Counted from the first letter of the stretch, positions 34,004-45,098 are shown. The stretch is 64,000 nucleotides of DNA from Rhodoferax sp. (GCF_028689295.1 NZ_JAQTWL010000007.1:62001-126000); one strand, 5' to 3'. The notes: generated by a model from the letters alone, not told the origin. Translations and numbers: made by a program.

Positions 34004-35170
34004 ATGAACTCTATTCCTGTTGTTGCCATAGATTTTTTCTGTGGAGCTGGTGGAATGACTAACGGACTGATCCAAGCGGGGATCCACGTTCTTGGTGGAG
34101 TTGACAATCAGCCGCTTTGCGAGCGGACGTACGTACAAAATAAAAATCCCGACGGAACAAATCCAGCATATATTTGTAAAGATATTTTTCCAAAGACTAG
34201 GTCTCACCCCAACGGACAGCAGCATGAAATTCGAGACGCAATTGAAGTTGCTATTCGGAACTTTAAGCGACTGCATGGTATTCGTAAGGTAAAGCTGGTT
34301 TTTGCAATATGCGCGCCATGCCAGCCGTTTACGAAGATAACGAAAATTGAGATGTCCGAAGGTCGCCAGTTCAAGCGAAAAAATGATGCCAATCTGTTGA
34401 CTACGACATTGGCATTAATTAAGGAGTTTAGACCTGCAGCGTTAATTTGTGAAAACGTTGAAGGTATGATTGGTAAAACTGAGGATTCTGTACTTGGAGG
34501 ATTCAAGCGTACTTTGAAGAGGAATGGCTATTCATTCCAAGCCAAGGTAATCAACGCATCTAAGTTTGGTGTACCACAAAATCGTCGTCGAACCATTGGT
34601 ATTGGTATCGATGCAAGAGTTTATCCGGGTGAAATTGAAGTGCCTGAGATGGATGAAGAACGTGATGGAATTGTCACTGTATCCGAGGCAATCGGTCATC
34701 TGCCGGCGCTTGCCGCTGGCGATGTTGATCCATTCGATCCAAACCACAGGGCGCGAGCTCTTTCGCCACTTAATTTAAAAAGAATAGCTAGCGCCCCACC
34801 TGGAGGAAGTAATGCTTACCTCTCCAATACTCCGTATGGTGACTTGACTTTGGATTGCCATAATCGATTAGAAGAAAAATCGGGTACGCGGTCATTTAGC
34901 GACGTCTATACACGTTTGAGTGGATCTGCTTTAGCACCTACTATAACGACCAAGTGTGTTTCAGTTAGCAATGGTAGATTTGCGCACTACGATCTTCGGC
35001 AGAATAGAGGTTTGACACCTCGTGAGGCTGCGTTACTCCAGACATTTCCAGAAGAATATATTTTTTATCCGGAAGACAATATACAGTTCTCAGCAATTGT
35101 AATTGGTAATGCTGTACCACCAAGACTAGCGGCTTACTTTGGAAACGCGATCATCAGAGCAATTGAATAG
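34004..35170 (+). CDS. DNA (cytosine-5-)-methyltransferase
   Basis: The 388-residue enzyme has all the ordered motifs of C5 cytosine methyltransferases: motif I DFFCGAGG (10-17), the catalytic PCQ loop with Cys106 in APCQPF, ENV (150-152), QNRRR (192-196) and a C-terminal GNAVPP. The target-recognition region lies between QNRRR and GNAVPP. It should methylate cytosine in a specific, unknown sequence. No cognate restriction endonuclease or Vsr gene is adjacent; the GHKL ATPase upstream is the only likely partner. The start could also be TTG 33998. Confidence 0.93.
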   Translation: MNSIPVVAIDFFCGAGGMTNGLIQAGIHVLGGVDNQPLCERTYVQNKNPDGTNPAYICKDIFPKTRSHPNGQQHEIRDAIEVAIRNFKRLHGIRKVKLVFAICAPCQPFTKITKIEMSEGRQFKRKNDANLLTTTLALIKEFRPAALICENVEGMIGKTEDSVLGGFKRTLKRNGYSFQAKVINASKFGVPQNRRRTIGIGIDARVYPGEIEVPEMDEERDGIVTVSEAIGHLPALAAGDVDPFDPNHRARALSPLNLKRIASAPPGGSNAYLSNTPYGDLTLDCHNRLEEKSGTRSFSDVYTRLSGSALAPTITTKCVSVSNGRFAHYDLRQNRGLTPREAALLQTFPEEYIFYPEDNIQFSAIVIGNAVPPRLAAYFGNAIIRAIE

Positions 35171-35497
35171 ATTGCGATGATTAAATGTGACTTGTTGTGG
35201 TTTGTCTAGCCGCAGCGCAGCAGTATTCGACTGAACTGATGTCAGGTACTGTCTGTTGACATGACCTTATTTTCCAAATGCGTACCGGCATTTGAGAATA
35301 CCCGGATCGCGCTCAACGATCTTCATCAAATGAAAGCCAAAGGCGATCTTTTGACTAAATTCATTATAGAATTACTAAAATATAATCAGACACTCTAAAT
35401 TATTGATCTAAAAGGGAATTTGAGTCGACGGTAACAATGTACATATTCATCTCGTTTTAATAAAATGGCATTTGGCATTTTTATAATGGGATAAATT
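35171..35497. other. AT-rich intergenic region before the recombinases
   Basis: The region separates the methyltransferase and integrase genes. It has a TATAAT at 35482-35487, close to the integrase start (35498), but no well-spaced -35 was identified. An open frame of 45 codons starts at 35261 but shows no ribosome binding site and no family likeness. No clear terminator is seen. Confidence 0.45.
35261..35398 (+). CDS. Doubtful 45-residue small ORF
   Basis: ATG 35261 opens a 45-codon frame ending TAA 35398, product starting MTLFSKCVPAFENTRI. The composition is protein-like, with a helical C-terminus, but there is no clear ribosome binding site and the bases before the ATG read TTGACA, which could instead be a promoter element. 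It is listed only because it is the sole candidate gene in this gap. Confidence 0.25.
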   Translation: MTLFSKCVPAFENTRIALNDLHQMKAKGDLLTKFIIELLKYNQTL

Positions 35498-36100
35498 ATG
35501 GCACTTGGTAAGCAAGCAAAAGTTTTGACCAAACAGCAAGCGGATGGTCTTTACCTATCCTTGGAACTAACAAGGGAACCCGAGCGTAACCGTCTCATCT
35601 TTCTGCTGTCGGTAAAGGCAGGTCTTCGCGCCAAAGAGATTGCGGGATTAACTTGGTCCATGGTGGTGGATGCGTCTGGGTTAATTGCTGAACAGATTTC
35701 TTTAGAGAATATTGCATCCAAGGGTAAATCTGGTCGCACCATCCCGATCAACAAGCATTTGAAAGGTGATCTTGAGGAGCACCTTTGTCGTGCTTTGCGA
35801 CGGTGTTCATTGAGCGACCTTCTGCAGCAGAGGATCGTACAGACACAACGTGGAAGTGCTACCAGTGCTCAGGTTGTCGTAAACATGTTCAAAGGGTGGT
35901 ACGCTAAAGCAGGGTTAGTTGGTTGTTCATCCCACAGCGGTCGAAGGACGTTCATTACGAATGCAGCAAAAAAGATATCCACCGTTGGCGGTTCCCTTAG
36001 AGACGTGCAGTGGTTGGCAGGGCACAGCAGTCTTCAAACTACTCAGCGATACATTGACGGTGATAGTGACGCTCGGCGAAAGGTAGTAGACCTTGTCTGA
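35498..36100 (+). CDS. Minimal tyrosine recombinase (integrase)
   Basis: The 200-residue protein is essentially only the catalytic domain of a phage-type integrase. All six catalytic positions are visible: Arg44 (GLRAKE), Lys75 (ASKGKSG), His146 and Arg149 (HSGRR), His176 (AGHSSLQTTQRY) and Tyr185. The N-terminal core-binding domain of larger integrases is missing. It is the probable integrase for insertion at glmS. Its stop codon lies inside the start of the large serine recombinase (8-base overlap), so both are translated together. Confidence 0.9.
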   Translation: MALGKQAKVLTKQQADGLYLSLELTREPERNRLIFLLSVKAGLRAKEIAGLTWSMVVDASGLIAEQISLENIASKGKSGRTIPINKHLKGDLEEHLCRALRRCSLSDLLQQRIVQTQRGSATSAQVVVNMFKGWYAKAGLVGCSSHSGRRTFITNAAKKISTVGGSLRDVQWLAGHSSLQTTQRYIDGDSDARRKVVDLV

Positions 36101-37763
36101 CATCCTTCACATCTACACAAGGGTATCAACCGCAGTACAAGCGGACGAAGGTATGTCCTTGGACTTTCAGCGTGAACTGGGGGAGAAGCGTGCCAAGGAC
36201 CTTGGTTTCGATTTCAAAGTTTGGAACGAAGGCGGCAAATCTTCCAATCACGAAGAAATCGACAAGCGACCCGTGTTGTCGCAACTGCTGACGGAAATTC
36301 AACGTGGGGCGGTCAAGCACCTGTTTGTGTATGACCAGTCTCGCCTATCCCGTAACGATTACGTCAGCTCCATTTTTCGATACGAGTGCAACAAGCACGG
36401 CGTCACCCTTTACAACAAGGAAGGCAAGTACGACCTTGCAAACCCTCAGGACCAATTTCTAAAGCAAATTCTTGATGCCGTTGGGCAGTTTGACAACGCC
36501 CAGCGAACCGAGCGGACACGACTTGGCAAATTGGCGCGGATTCGGCAAGGATATTGGCTAGGGGGACCACCTCCGTACGGATACGAAATTAAAGACCGGA
36601 AACTGGTGGTCAATGAAAATGAATCCAAATGGATCAGGGTGATCTTCGAACGGTATGCTGATCGAGTTCCACTGATGGATATCAAGGCAGAGTTGGATCG
36701 CAATGGCGTTGAACCGAGGCGGAAGAGAGGAACTTGGACACTTGGGTCATTACAAGCGCTGCTGCGCAATTCCCATTATGTAGGGCACTATGACTTTAAG
36801 GATGGGAAAAGTGGCGAGGAAATCCGCACTGACTGCCCACCAATTCTTTCAGCAGACCTTTGGACACGAGTTCAGGCAACCCGTGAACAAAACATGGTTC
36901 ATCGAAGTGCTACTAACCCGGTCAAACATTTCTACTTGCTGAAAACCATCCTTCGTTGTGGTCATTGCGGGACGTGGATGTCCGGTATCTATTCAGAGCA
37001 TCAGAGCAAAAATCACTACTACTGTCCAAAAAAGGAAAGGCAGTGGAGGAAGTTCCAGATCCCGGATGATGAAAAGTGGAAGCGTGGTCGGGTGTGTGAG
37101 ATGACAAGATCATTGAACCTTGCAGCGACAGACGATCTTGTGTGGAATGCTGTCCTTGATGCTTTGTCAAAGAGTTCACTGATTAAAGAGGCAGTAAAAA
37201 GAGATGCCTTGGGCGAGGGTGGTCAACGTCTGAAAGCGTCAGATCACGAAGTCAAAGTTTCCACCAATAGGGTACGTCAGTTGAAAAAGACCCTGGCGAA
37301 GAGCGAGGACAGTCTGACTGATTTGGAAGCGGAACGCTTGATGGGGCGCATCACACCAGCTCAATATCCAAAAATCAAGGAAACCATCACCAAAGAAACA
37401 CTCCAAATCAAAGCGGAAATTGAGCGTCTTGAGGCATTTGTCGCCGGCGTTCAGCAACAGAAAAGTTGGATTGATTGGGTTGGTAAATTCCGGAAAAAAA
37501 TCGACGCTTACAAAAGTTTTACCCCAGAGCAGAAAAAAGAACTGCTACAGGGACTGGTGACCGTGATCGATGTTCACCTGATAGACAACCAGACACATTG
37601 GTTAGAGGTGCAGTTTCAGTTGCCGTTGGTTGATGACAATATTGAGCACTTGGATGTCACCAAGAAATCGGGATACGCTGTAAAGGACGGCACAAACGCA
37701 CTCATGATTGAAATGAACTCACGCCCCTATGCCAAAAAAAAGTCGTTGCAATCAATGGGTTAG
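36093..37763 (+). CDS. Large serine recombinase
   Basis: This 556-residue protein starts TTG and begins with the resolvase catalytic motif YTRVST, Ser12 being the nucleophile, followed by the catalytic domain to about residue 150. A Recombinase helical domain comes next (ERYADRVPLMDIKAELDRNG), then a zinc ribbon (LRCGHCG, then YYCP) and a coiled coil (QLKKTLAKSEDSLTDLEAER through about residue 450). This is the layout of phage integrases of the serine type. It overlaps the tyrosine recombinase gene. Its stop lies three bases before the right inverted repeat of the island, which is typical of an integrase gene next to att. Confidence 0.93.
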   Translation: MSDILHIYTRVSTAVQADEGMSLDFQRELGEKRAKDLGFDFKVWNEGGKSSNHEEIDKRPVLSQLLTEIQRGAVKHLFVYDQSRLSRNDYVSSIFRYECNKHGVTLYNKEGKYDLANPQDQFLKQILDAVGQFDNAQRTERTRLGKLARIRQGYWLGGPPPYGYEIKDRKLVVNENESKWIRVIFERYADRVPLMDIKAELDRNGVEPRRKRGTWTLGSLQALLRNSHYVGHYDFKDGKSGEEIRTDCPPILSADLWTRVQATREQNMVHRSATNPVKHFYLLKTILRCGHCGTWMSGIYSEHQSKNHYYCPKKERQWRKFQIPDDEKWKRGRVCEMTRSLNLAATDDLVWNAVLDALSKSSLIKEAVKRDALGEGGQRLKASDHEVKVSTNRVRQLKKTLAKSEDSLTDLEAERLMGRITPAQYPKIKETITKETLQIKAEIERLEAFVAGVQQQKSWIDWVGKFRKKIDAYKSFTPEQKKELLQGLVTVIDVHLIDNQTHWLEVQFQLPLVDDNIEHLDVTKKSGYAVKDGTNALMIEMNSRPYAKKKSLQSMG

Positions 37764-37765
37764 CG

Positions 37766-37779
37766 AATGGTAAAAGCGA
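37766..37779. repeat. Right terminal inverted repeat of the island
   Basis: AATGGTAAAAGCGA is the exact reverse complement of 26325-26338. It starts three bases after the serine recombinase stop codon and ends four bases before the extended attR repeat. Confidence 0.85.
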
Positions 37780-37783
37780 CATC

Positions 37784-37802
37784 AGTCAGTCACGGTGGAG
37801 TA
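37784..37802. repeat. Right attachment site (attR)
   Basis: The sequence matches the end of glmS at 26303-26321 at 18 of 19 positions, with GTCACGGTGGAGTA (37789-37802) identical. The base after it makes GAG TAG, the predicted original glmS stop codon. Confidence 0.9.
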
Positions 37803-37803
37803 G

Positions 37804-40104
<2,301 letters not shown>

Positions 40105-40133
40105 GTTGAACCACCTTGACGGTGACCGAACCC

Positions 40134-40526
40134 ATGAACATGCCAGCGACACCGGCAAAGCCGTGGGCGCCGATGAGCATCGCCCGCTTCGCTGTGAATG
40201 TCTTCCAACACTTTCCCGACACTTTTTTTGCCAAGCGATACGGACCTCTTGCGGTGGTGCTGGAAACAGTGGTCGCAGTAGCGGGCAGGGTGAGCGTTGC
40301 TGCGCACCGCATGGAAAGCGACTATGGCTGGATCCGTGTGCTGATCTTGCTGGTGCAGGGCGCGTTTTTCAATTTATCTGGCCGCGTGGACGACGGCACC
40401 TGCGCCAATGTGCCAGCGCCTCAGATCGCCATCGATTACTGGCAACTCGCGCCCGATGCACGTTTGCCAGCGAACTGGCCAGCAACCAGACCTGAAGACA
40501 ATATGAACATCGCAAAACATGACTAA
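40134..40526 (+). CDS. Small hypothetical protein between katG and the antiporter
   Basis: The product of about 130 residues is not recognised. It has a hydrophobic stretch near the middle (WIRVLILLVQGAFFNL) and an amphipathic segment AVNVFQHFPDTFF. It ends eight bases inside the antiporter gene, which fits translational coupling. An overlapping minus-strand frame at 40073-40312 is an alternative. No clear ribosome binding site is seen. Confidence 0.4.
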   Translation: MNMPATPAKPWAPMSIARFAVNVFQHFPDTFFAKRYGPLAVVLETVVAVAGRVSVAAHRMESDYGWIRVLILLVQGAFFNLSGRVDDGTCANVPAPQIAIDYWQLAPDARLPANWPATRPEDNMNIAKHD

Positions 40527-41853
40527 TGCGCTATGGTTTTTGCTGGTTGGCGGGCTGCTGCTGACGCGCGGCCTGACGGCGTCTTTGTTGAAAAATCTGC
40601 CCGTCACGCCGGCCATTGTCTATCTGGCGGTGGGCATGCTGGTGGGGCCGACCGTGTTCAATTTCTTCCACTTCAATCCGCTCAAGGAATCGGCGCTGCT
40701 GGAAGTGCTGACCGAAGTGGTGGTGCTGATCTCGCTGTTTTCAGCCGGTGTCAAGATGCCGGTACCGGTGAGCCTGGCGCGCTGGCGGGCGCCGATGATG
40801 CTCGCCTCGGTGTCGATGGTAGCCAGCGTCGGGCTGATCGCTGCCTTTGCCTGCTACGCCTTGGGTCTGCCGCTAGGTGCGGGCATTTTGCTGGGGGCCA
40901 TTTTGTCGCCTACCGACCCGGTGCTGGCGACCGACGTGCAGACCCGCCATCCGGGCGACCGCGACCAGTTGCGCTTTACCCTGACCTGTGAAGCCGGCAT
41001 GAACGACGGCAGCGCATTTCCGTTTGTGATGCTGGGCATGGGCCTGCTCGGGCTGCACGATCTGGGCGACTCCGGCCTGCGCTGGGTGCTGGTCGATGTG
41101 CTGTGGGCCACCTCAGCGGGTATTGCCATCGGCGTCGCAGCCGGTGTGGCGCTGGCCCATTGGGGACGCACATTGCGCCGCCTCGCGCCAACCCAACCCC
41201 TTATGAACGACTTTCTCGGCCTGGGTTTGATCGGCGTGGTCTATGGCCTGAGCGTGATGGTGGATGCCTGGGGTTTTCTGGCGGTGTTTTTTGCCGCTGT
41301 GGCGCTGCGCCAGACCGAAGTCAGGCACCTCGACGCCGAACGACAAGACCCCGCACCAGCACCGGGCGACACCAGCACATCCGTCACCGGGCAAACTCCA
41401 GCCACGGCAACCATCAGTGCGCAATCCCTGATCTTCAAGGAACATCTGGAACGGCTCTCGGAGTTGATGCTGGTGCTGCTGATCGGCGGCTCGCTGTTTC
41501 TTGATTCCTGGAGCTGGCGCGCTGTGGCGCTGGCGCTCTTTGTCTTCGCCGTGGTGCGTCCGGTGAGTGTCCTGACCGGCTTGCTGGGCACCCGCACCAG
41601 CTGGACCATCCGCAGCCTGATCGGCTGGTTTGGCGTGCGGGGTATTGGCTCTCTGTACTACCTGATGTTTGCCATCCAGCATGGCCTGCCCGAAGCGCTG
41701 GCGCTGGAATTGATGCAATTGACACTGATCGTGGTCACACTGTCCATTTTTGTGCACGGCACCAGCGTCAAACCGCTGCTGGGCCGCTTCTGGCGCTTTC
41801 GTCAGTATCTGCCGGAATGGCGCCAAGGCGGGGACGATCCGCCACCACACTAA
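40519..41853 (+). CDS. Cation:proton antiporter (CPA1 family)
   Basis: The 444-residue inner-membrane protein has about twelve hydrophobic segments and the CPA motifs LGAILSPTDPVLATDVQ and CEAGMNDGSAFPFVML, which carry the transport aspartates. It exchanges Na+ or K+ for protons. A hydrophilic loop of about 45 residues with a Thr/Ala/Pro-rich part separates two membrane blocks. Its stop codon overlaps the convergent spoT stop by four bases. Confidence 0.9.
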   Translation: MTNALWFLLVGGLLLTRGLTASLLKNLPVTPAIVYLAVGMLVGPTVFNFFHFNPLKESALLEVLTEVVVLISLFSAGVKMPVPVSLARWRAPMMLASVSMVASVGLIAAFACYALGLPLGAGILLGAILSPTDPVLATDVQTRHPGDRDQLRFTLTCEAGMNDGSAFPFVMLGMGLLGLHDLGDSGLRWVLVDVLWATSAGIAIGVAAGVALAHWGRTLRRLAPTQPLMNDFLGLGLIGVVYGLSVMVDAWGFLAVFFAAVALRQTEVRHLDAERQDPAPAPGDTSTSVTGQTPATATISAQSLIFKEHLERLSELMLVLLIGGSLFLDSWSWRAVALALFVFAVVRPVSVLTGLLGTRTSWTIRSLIGWFGVRGIGSLYYLMFAIQHGLPEALALELMQLTLIVVTLSIFVHGTSVKPLLGRFWRFRQYLPEWRQGGDDPPPH

Positions 41854-44120
41854 TTGCTATTGGTGATTCTTTGCGCCTTGAGCACGACATGCGTGTGGCG
41901 CAAATTGCGCAGCGCGCTTTCCAGTTGCTGCGCATCGCGCACGGCAATGATGAATTTCAGATCGACTGCGCCTTGCGGCGACTCGTCGGCCATGTTGATC
42001 TGGATGATGTCCACCTCTGCAGCGGCCAGGGCAGACGCCACCTTGGCCAGCACCCCTTTGCCGTTGTTCACTGTCACCACGATGCCGGTTTCGAAAGTGC
42101 GCACCGGCTCATCGGCCCACTCCACCACGATGAAGCGCTCGCTGTCCTTGTTTTTGAGCTTGACGGCCACCTGGCAGTCCCGGTGGTGAACCGTCAGGCC
42201 CTCACCACGACCCAGGTAACCCAAGATGGGATCGCCCGGAACAGGTCGGCAGCAAGTGGCAAAACGCACCGAGGTGTTCTCGCTGCCATCGATGGCGACA
42301 CCGCCCTGGGCCACAGCCTCTCCGGCCATGAAACGCTCGCGCGTGAGCAGCAAGGCATTTGGCTTTTCGCCCGCGTCGGACAGCAGCTTGGCAAGCCGCT
42401 TGGCCACGATGCTGGCGATGCGCCGACCCAGGCCGATTTCCACCAGCAAGTCGGAACGGGTGCGGTTGCCGCTGAAACGCAGCAACTTGTCCCAGACACC
42501 GGCCATCGCACCCTGCTCGTCGGGCAGGTGCTCGATGCCCTCGGCGCGCAACGCTTGCGCCAGCATTTTTTCGCCCAGGTTTTGCGAGTCGTCCTGTGCC
42601 AGCGAGCGCAAATGCTGGCGAATTTTGGAGCGCGCCCGCGCCGTGCGGACAAATCCCATCCAGGCCGGGTTGGGGTAGGACTCTTTGGCCGTGATGATCT
42701 CGATCACATCGCCGTTTTGCACTTCAGTGCGCAGCGGCACCTGCTCGTTGTTGACCCTGGCTGCCACCGCGTGGTCGCCCACGTTGCTGTGGATGGCATA
42801 GGCAAAATCGACCACGGTGGCGCCGCGCGGCATGGCCATGATCCGGCTTTTCGGGGTAAAAACATACACGGCATCGGGAAACAGATCAACCTTGACATGC
42901 TCCCAAAACTCATTGGCATCGTGGGTTTCATTGCCGATGTCGAGCAGGGACTGCAGCCACTTCGACCCCAGGCGGTCCGGGTTGGCCTTGGACTCGTCGG
43001 GGCTTTCCTTGTACAACCAATGTGCGGCAATGCCGGTTTCCGCCACCAGGTGCATGGCTTCAGTGCGCACCTGAAATTCCACATTGATGCTTGAGGGCCC
43101 CACCAGGGTGGTGTGCAAGGACTGGTAGCCGTTGATTTTGCTGATGGCAATGTGGTCCTTGAACTTGCCGGGCACCGGTTTGTAGAGCTGGTGCAGCAGC
43201 CCGAGCGCGGTGTAGCAGTCGATCAGACCCGGCACGATCACGCGAAAACCATAGATGTCGGTGACCTGGGCAAAGCTCAGGTTTTTTTCGTCCATCTTGT
43301 GGTAGATCGAATAAAGGGATTTCTCCCGACCGTAGATTCTGACGGTCATGCCATGGCGCTCAAAGGTGGCCTCCAGGTCGGCTTGCACTTTTTGGATCAG
43401 GTCGCGGCGGCGCCCGCGGGCCTTGGCCACCGCTTTGCTCACAATGGCGTAGCGCCAGGGTCGCAGGTATCTGAATGACAGGTCTTGCAACTCCCGATAG
43501 GTTTGATTGAGCCCCAGCCGGTGGGCAATCGGGGCATAGATTTCCAGCGTTTCAGAGGCAATGCGCGCCCACTTGGTGCGTGGCGCATCGGACAGGGTGC
43601 GCATGTTGTGGGTGCGATCGGCCAGTTTGATCAGGATCACACGCACATCGCGCGCCATGGCCAGCAGCATTTTGCGGAACGACTCGGCCTGGTTTTCCTC
43701 GCGCGTGTTGAATTGCAGTTTTTCGAGCTTGGTCAGGCCGTCCACCAGTTCAGCCACCGGCGAACCAAAGCGCTCGATCAGGTCCGTTTTTGTGACCGCG
43801 CAATCTTCCATGGCATCGTGCAACAGGGCGGCCATGAGCGCCTGGGCGTCGAGTTTCCATTCGGCGCATTGGGCCGCCACCGCAATCGGGTGGGTGATGT
43901 AGGGCTCGCCGCTGTTGCGCAGTTGCCCCAAATGCGCTTCGTCTGAATAACGGTAGGCCGATTTGACACTGGCCAGGTCGGCGGCACTGAGGTAGTCGAG
44001 CCGGCTGGTCAGGCGCGCGAAACTGGCCGCTGCGGCATTCGATTCAGCCGCACTCATCACCTTGGGCAGGGGCGGGCCTTGGCTTGCTTTTGGCGGGTTC
44101 GGGTTGGTTGCGGCGCACAT
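41850..44120 (-). CDS. spoT: Bifunctional (p)ppGpp synthetase/hydrolase SpoT/RelA
   Basis: The 756-residue protein controls the stringent response. It has an HD hydrolase domain with HDAMEDC, a synthetase domain starting in YGREKSLYSIYHKM with DIYGFRVIV, a TGS domain (YVFTPKSRIMAMPRGATVVDFAYAIHS) and a C-terminal ACT domain. The hydrolase motif is intact, so it can both make and degrade (p)ppGpp. The start ATG 44120 follows a strong terminator-like hairpin (44165-44190). It is the last gene of yicC-gmk-rpoZ-spoT. Confidence 0.95.
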   Translation of the reverse strand: MCAATNPNPPKASQGPPLPKVMSAAESNAAAASFARLTSRLDYLSAADLASVKSAYRYSDEAHLGQLRNSGEPYITHPIAVAAQCAEWKLDAQALMAALLHDAMEDCAVTKTDLIERFGSPVAELVDGLTKLEKLQFNTREENQAESFRKMLLAMARDVRVILIKLADRTHNMRTLSDAPRTKWARIASETLEIYAPIAHRLGLNQTYRELQDLSFRYLRPWRYAIVSKAVAKARGRRRDLIQKVQADLEATFERHGMTVRIYGREKSLYSIYHKMDEKNLSFAQVTDIYGFRVIVPGLIDCYTALGLLHQLYKPVPGKFKDHIAISKINGYQSLHTTLVGPSSINVEFQVRTEAMHLVAETGIAAHWLYKESPDESKANPDRLGSKWLQSLLDIGNETHDANEFWEHVKVDLFPDAVYVFTPKSRIMAMPRGATVVDFAYAIHSNVGDHAVAARVNNEQVPLRTEVQNGDVIEIITAKESYPNPAWMGFVRTARARSKIRQHLRSLAQDDSQNLGEKMLAQALRAEGIEHLPDEQGAMAGVWDKLLRFSGNRTRSDLLVEIGLGRRIASIVAKRLAKLLSDAGEKPNALLLTRERFMAGEAVAQGGVAIDGSENTSVRFATCCRPVPGDPILGYLGRGEGLTVHHRDCQVAVKLKNKDSERFIVVEWADEPVRTFETGIVVTVNNGKGVLAKVASALAAAEVDIIQINMADESPQGAVDLKFIIAVRDAQQLESALRNLRHTHVVLKAQRITNSN

Positions 44121-44164
44121 GCCATGAATATAGCGCGCCGAATGCGAATTTGTGAATGAAAAAC

Positions 44165-44190
44165 AAAAAAGCACCGCAAGCGGTGCTTTT
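44165..44190 (-). terminator. Hairpin terminator between rpoZ and spoT
   Basis: GCACCG pairs with CGGTGC around CAAG, with six A residues on the left and four T on the right. On the minus strand it is a good terminator after rpoZ, probably allowing partial readthrough into spoT. The plus strand could also be terminated. Confidence 0.8.
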
Positions 44191-44211
44191 CACAGGCTGC
44201 CGATGGCGTGC

Positions 44212-44415
44212 TTACAGAGGCACTTTTTTCAGCATCTCGATGCCCACCTTGCCAGCTGCAATTTCACGCAGGGCGGTCACGCCCGGCTTGTTCTTGCTCT
44301 CGACTTTGGCCGCGTGGCCATGGCTGAGCATGCGTGCACGGTAGGATGCCGCCAACACCAATTGGAAGCGGTTAGGAATCTGCAACAGGCAGTCTTCAAC
44401 AGTGATACGGGCCAT
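44212..44415 (-). CDS. rpoZ: RNA polymerase omega subunit
   Basis: The 67-residue protein starts [28 protein letters not shown], as omega subunits do, and ends in [11 protein letters not shown]. Omega stabilises RNA polymerase beta-prime and, in many proteobacteria, forms a (p)ppGpp binding site, which fits the conserved neighbourhood with spoT and gmk. Confidence 0.97.
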   Translation of the reverse strand: MARITVEDCLLQIPNRFQLVLAASYRARMLSHGHAAKVESKNKPGVTALREIAAGKVGIEMLKKVPL

Positions 44416-44442
44416 GAATTCTCCAAAACCAGGTGGGGCGCA

Positions 44443-45063
44443 CTAGGCAATATGCAGTGCTTGAAAGGTGTCTGCCCTGGCGCGGCGCTGCGCCAGATAC
44501 TTGAGCCGCTGTGAATGCACGATGGTTTTCAGGTCAAACACGGCGCGGTCAAACGACTCGTTGATTATAACGAAGTCGAACTGCGACACCTGCGCCATCT
44601 CGGCGGCGGCATTCACGAGCCGGGCGTCAATGACCTCGGGGGTATCTTCGCCGCGGCGCTCCAGACGCGAGCGCAACTCTTCCCAGCTGGGTGGCAAAAT
44701 GAAGATGGTGACGGCATTGGCAAATAGGCTCCTGATTTGCAGCGCACCCTGGTAGTCAATTTCAAGAATGACGTCCGAGCCCTGCGCCATGCGCTCTTCG
44801 ATGGCTTTTTTCGACGTGCCGTAGCGGTGGTTGTGGACCTTCGCCCACTCGACAAACGCGTTGGCCTGCACCATGGCATCGAACTCTGGCTCGGAAACAA
44901 AAAAGTATTCGCGGCCGTGCTTTTCCTGGCCGCGCGGCGCGCGCGTGGTGTGCGACACCGACGGCCGCACCTGGGCGTCGAGCTCCAGCAGCGCTCTGAC
45001 CAAGCTGGACTTGCCAGCGCCGCTTGGGGCGGCCACAACAAACAAATTTCCGGGGTAGTCCAT
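44443..45063 (-). CDS. gmk: Guanylate kinase
   Basis: Guanylate kinase phosphorylates GMP to GDP. The 206-residue protein has the P-loop [11 protein letters not shown] (residues 11-21), the GMP-binding [20 protein letters not shown], and [14 protein letters not shown]. It lies between yicC and rpoZ, an arrangement conserved in proteobacteria. Confidence 0.97.
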   Translation of the reverse strand: MDYPGNLFVVAAPSGAGKSSLVRALLELDAQVRPSVSHTTRAPRGQEKHGREYFFVSEPEFDAMVQANAFVEWAKVHNHRYGTSKKAIEERMAQGSDVILEIDYQGALQIRSLFANAVTIFILPPSWEELRSRLERRGEDTPEVIDARLVNAAAEMAQVSQFDFVIINESFDRAVFDLKTIVHSQRLKYLAQRRARADTFQALHIA

Positions 45064-45098
45064 CAGAAGGGGCTTTGTGAAAAAGTAACCGAGGGGAT

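Larger units (their letters stand above)
26303..37802. mobile_element. Integrative genomic island inserted at the 3' end of glmS
   Basis: A copy of the glmS terminal sequence bounds the island on each side, with an exactly repeated 14-base core at 26308-26321 and 37789-37802. A 14-bp perfect inverted repeat lies just inside each end. The interior is visibly more AT-rich than both flanks and has no housekeeping genes. Cargo and core functions include replication-like proteins, a GHKL ATPase with a cytosine methyltransferase, and two site-specific recombinases at the right end. The size is about 11.5 kb. No conjugation genes are present, so transfer would depend on another element. Joining the flanks predicts a glmS gene ending GTG GAG TAG followed by the katG upstream region. 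Confidence 0.9.

Noticed and set aside
26303-37802. Tn7-like transposon at glmS
   Set aside because: Tn7 inserts downstream of glmS and carries tnsABCDE; none of these genes is present, and the ends show a core repeat of 14-19 bases rather than a 5-base duplication.
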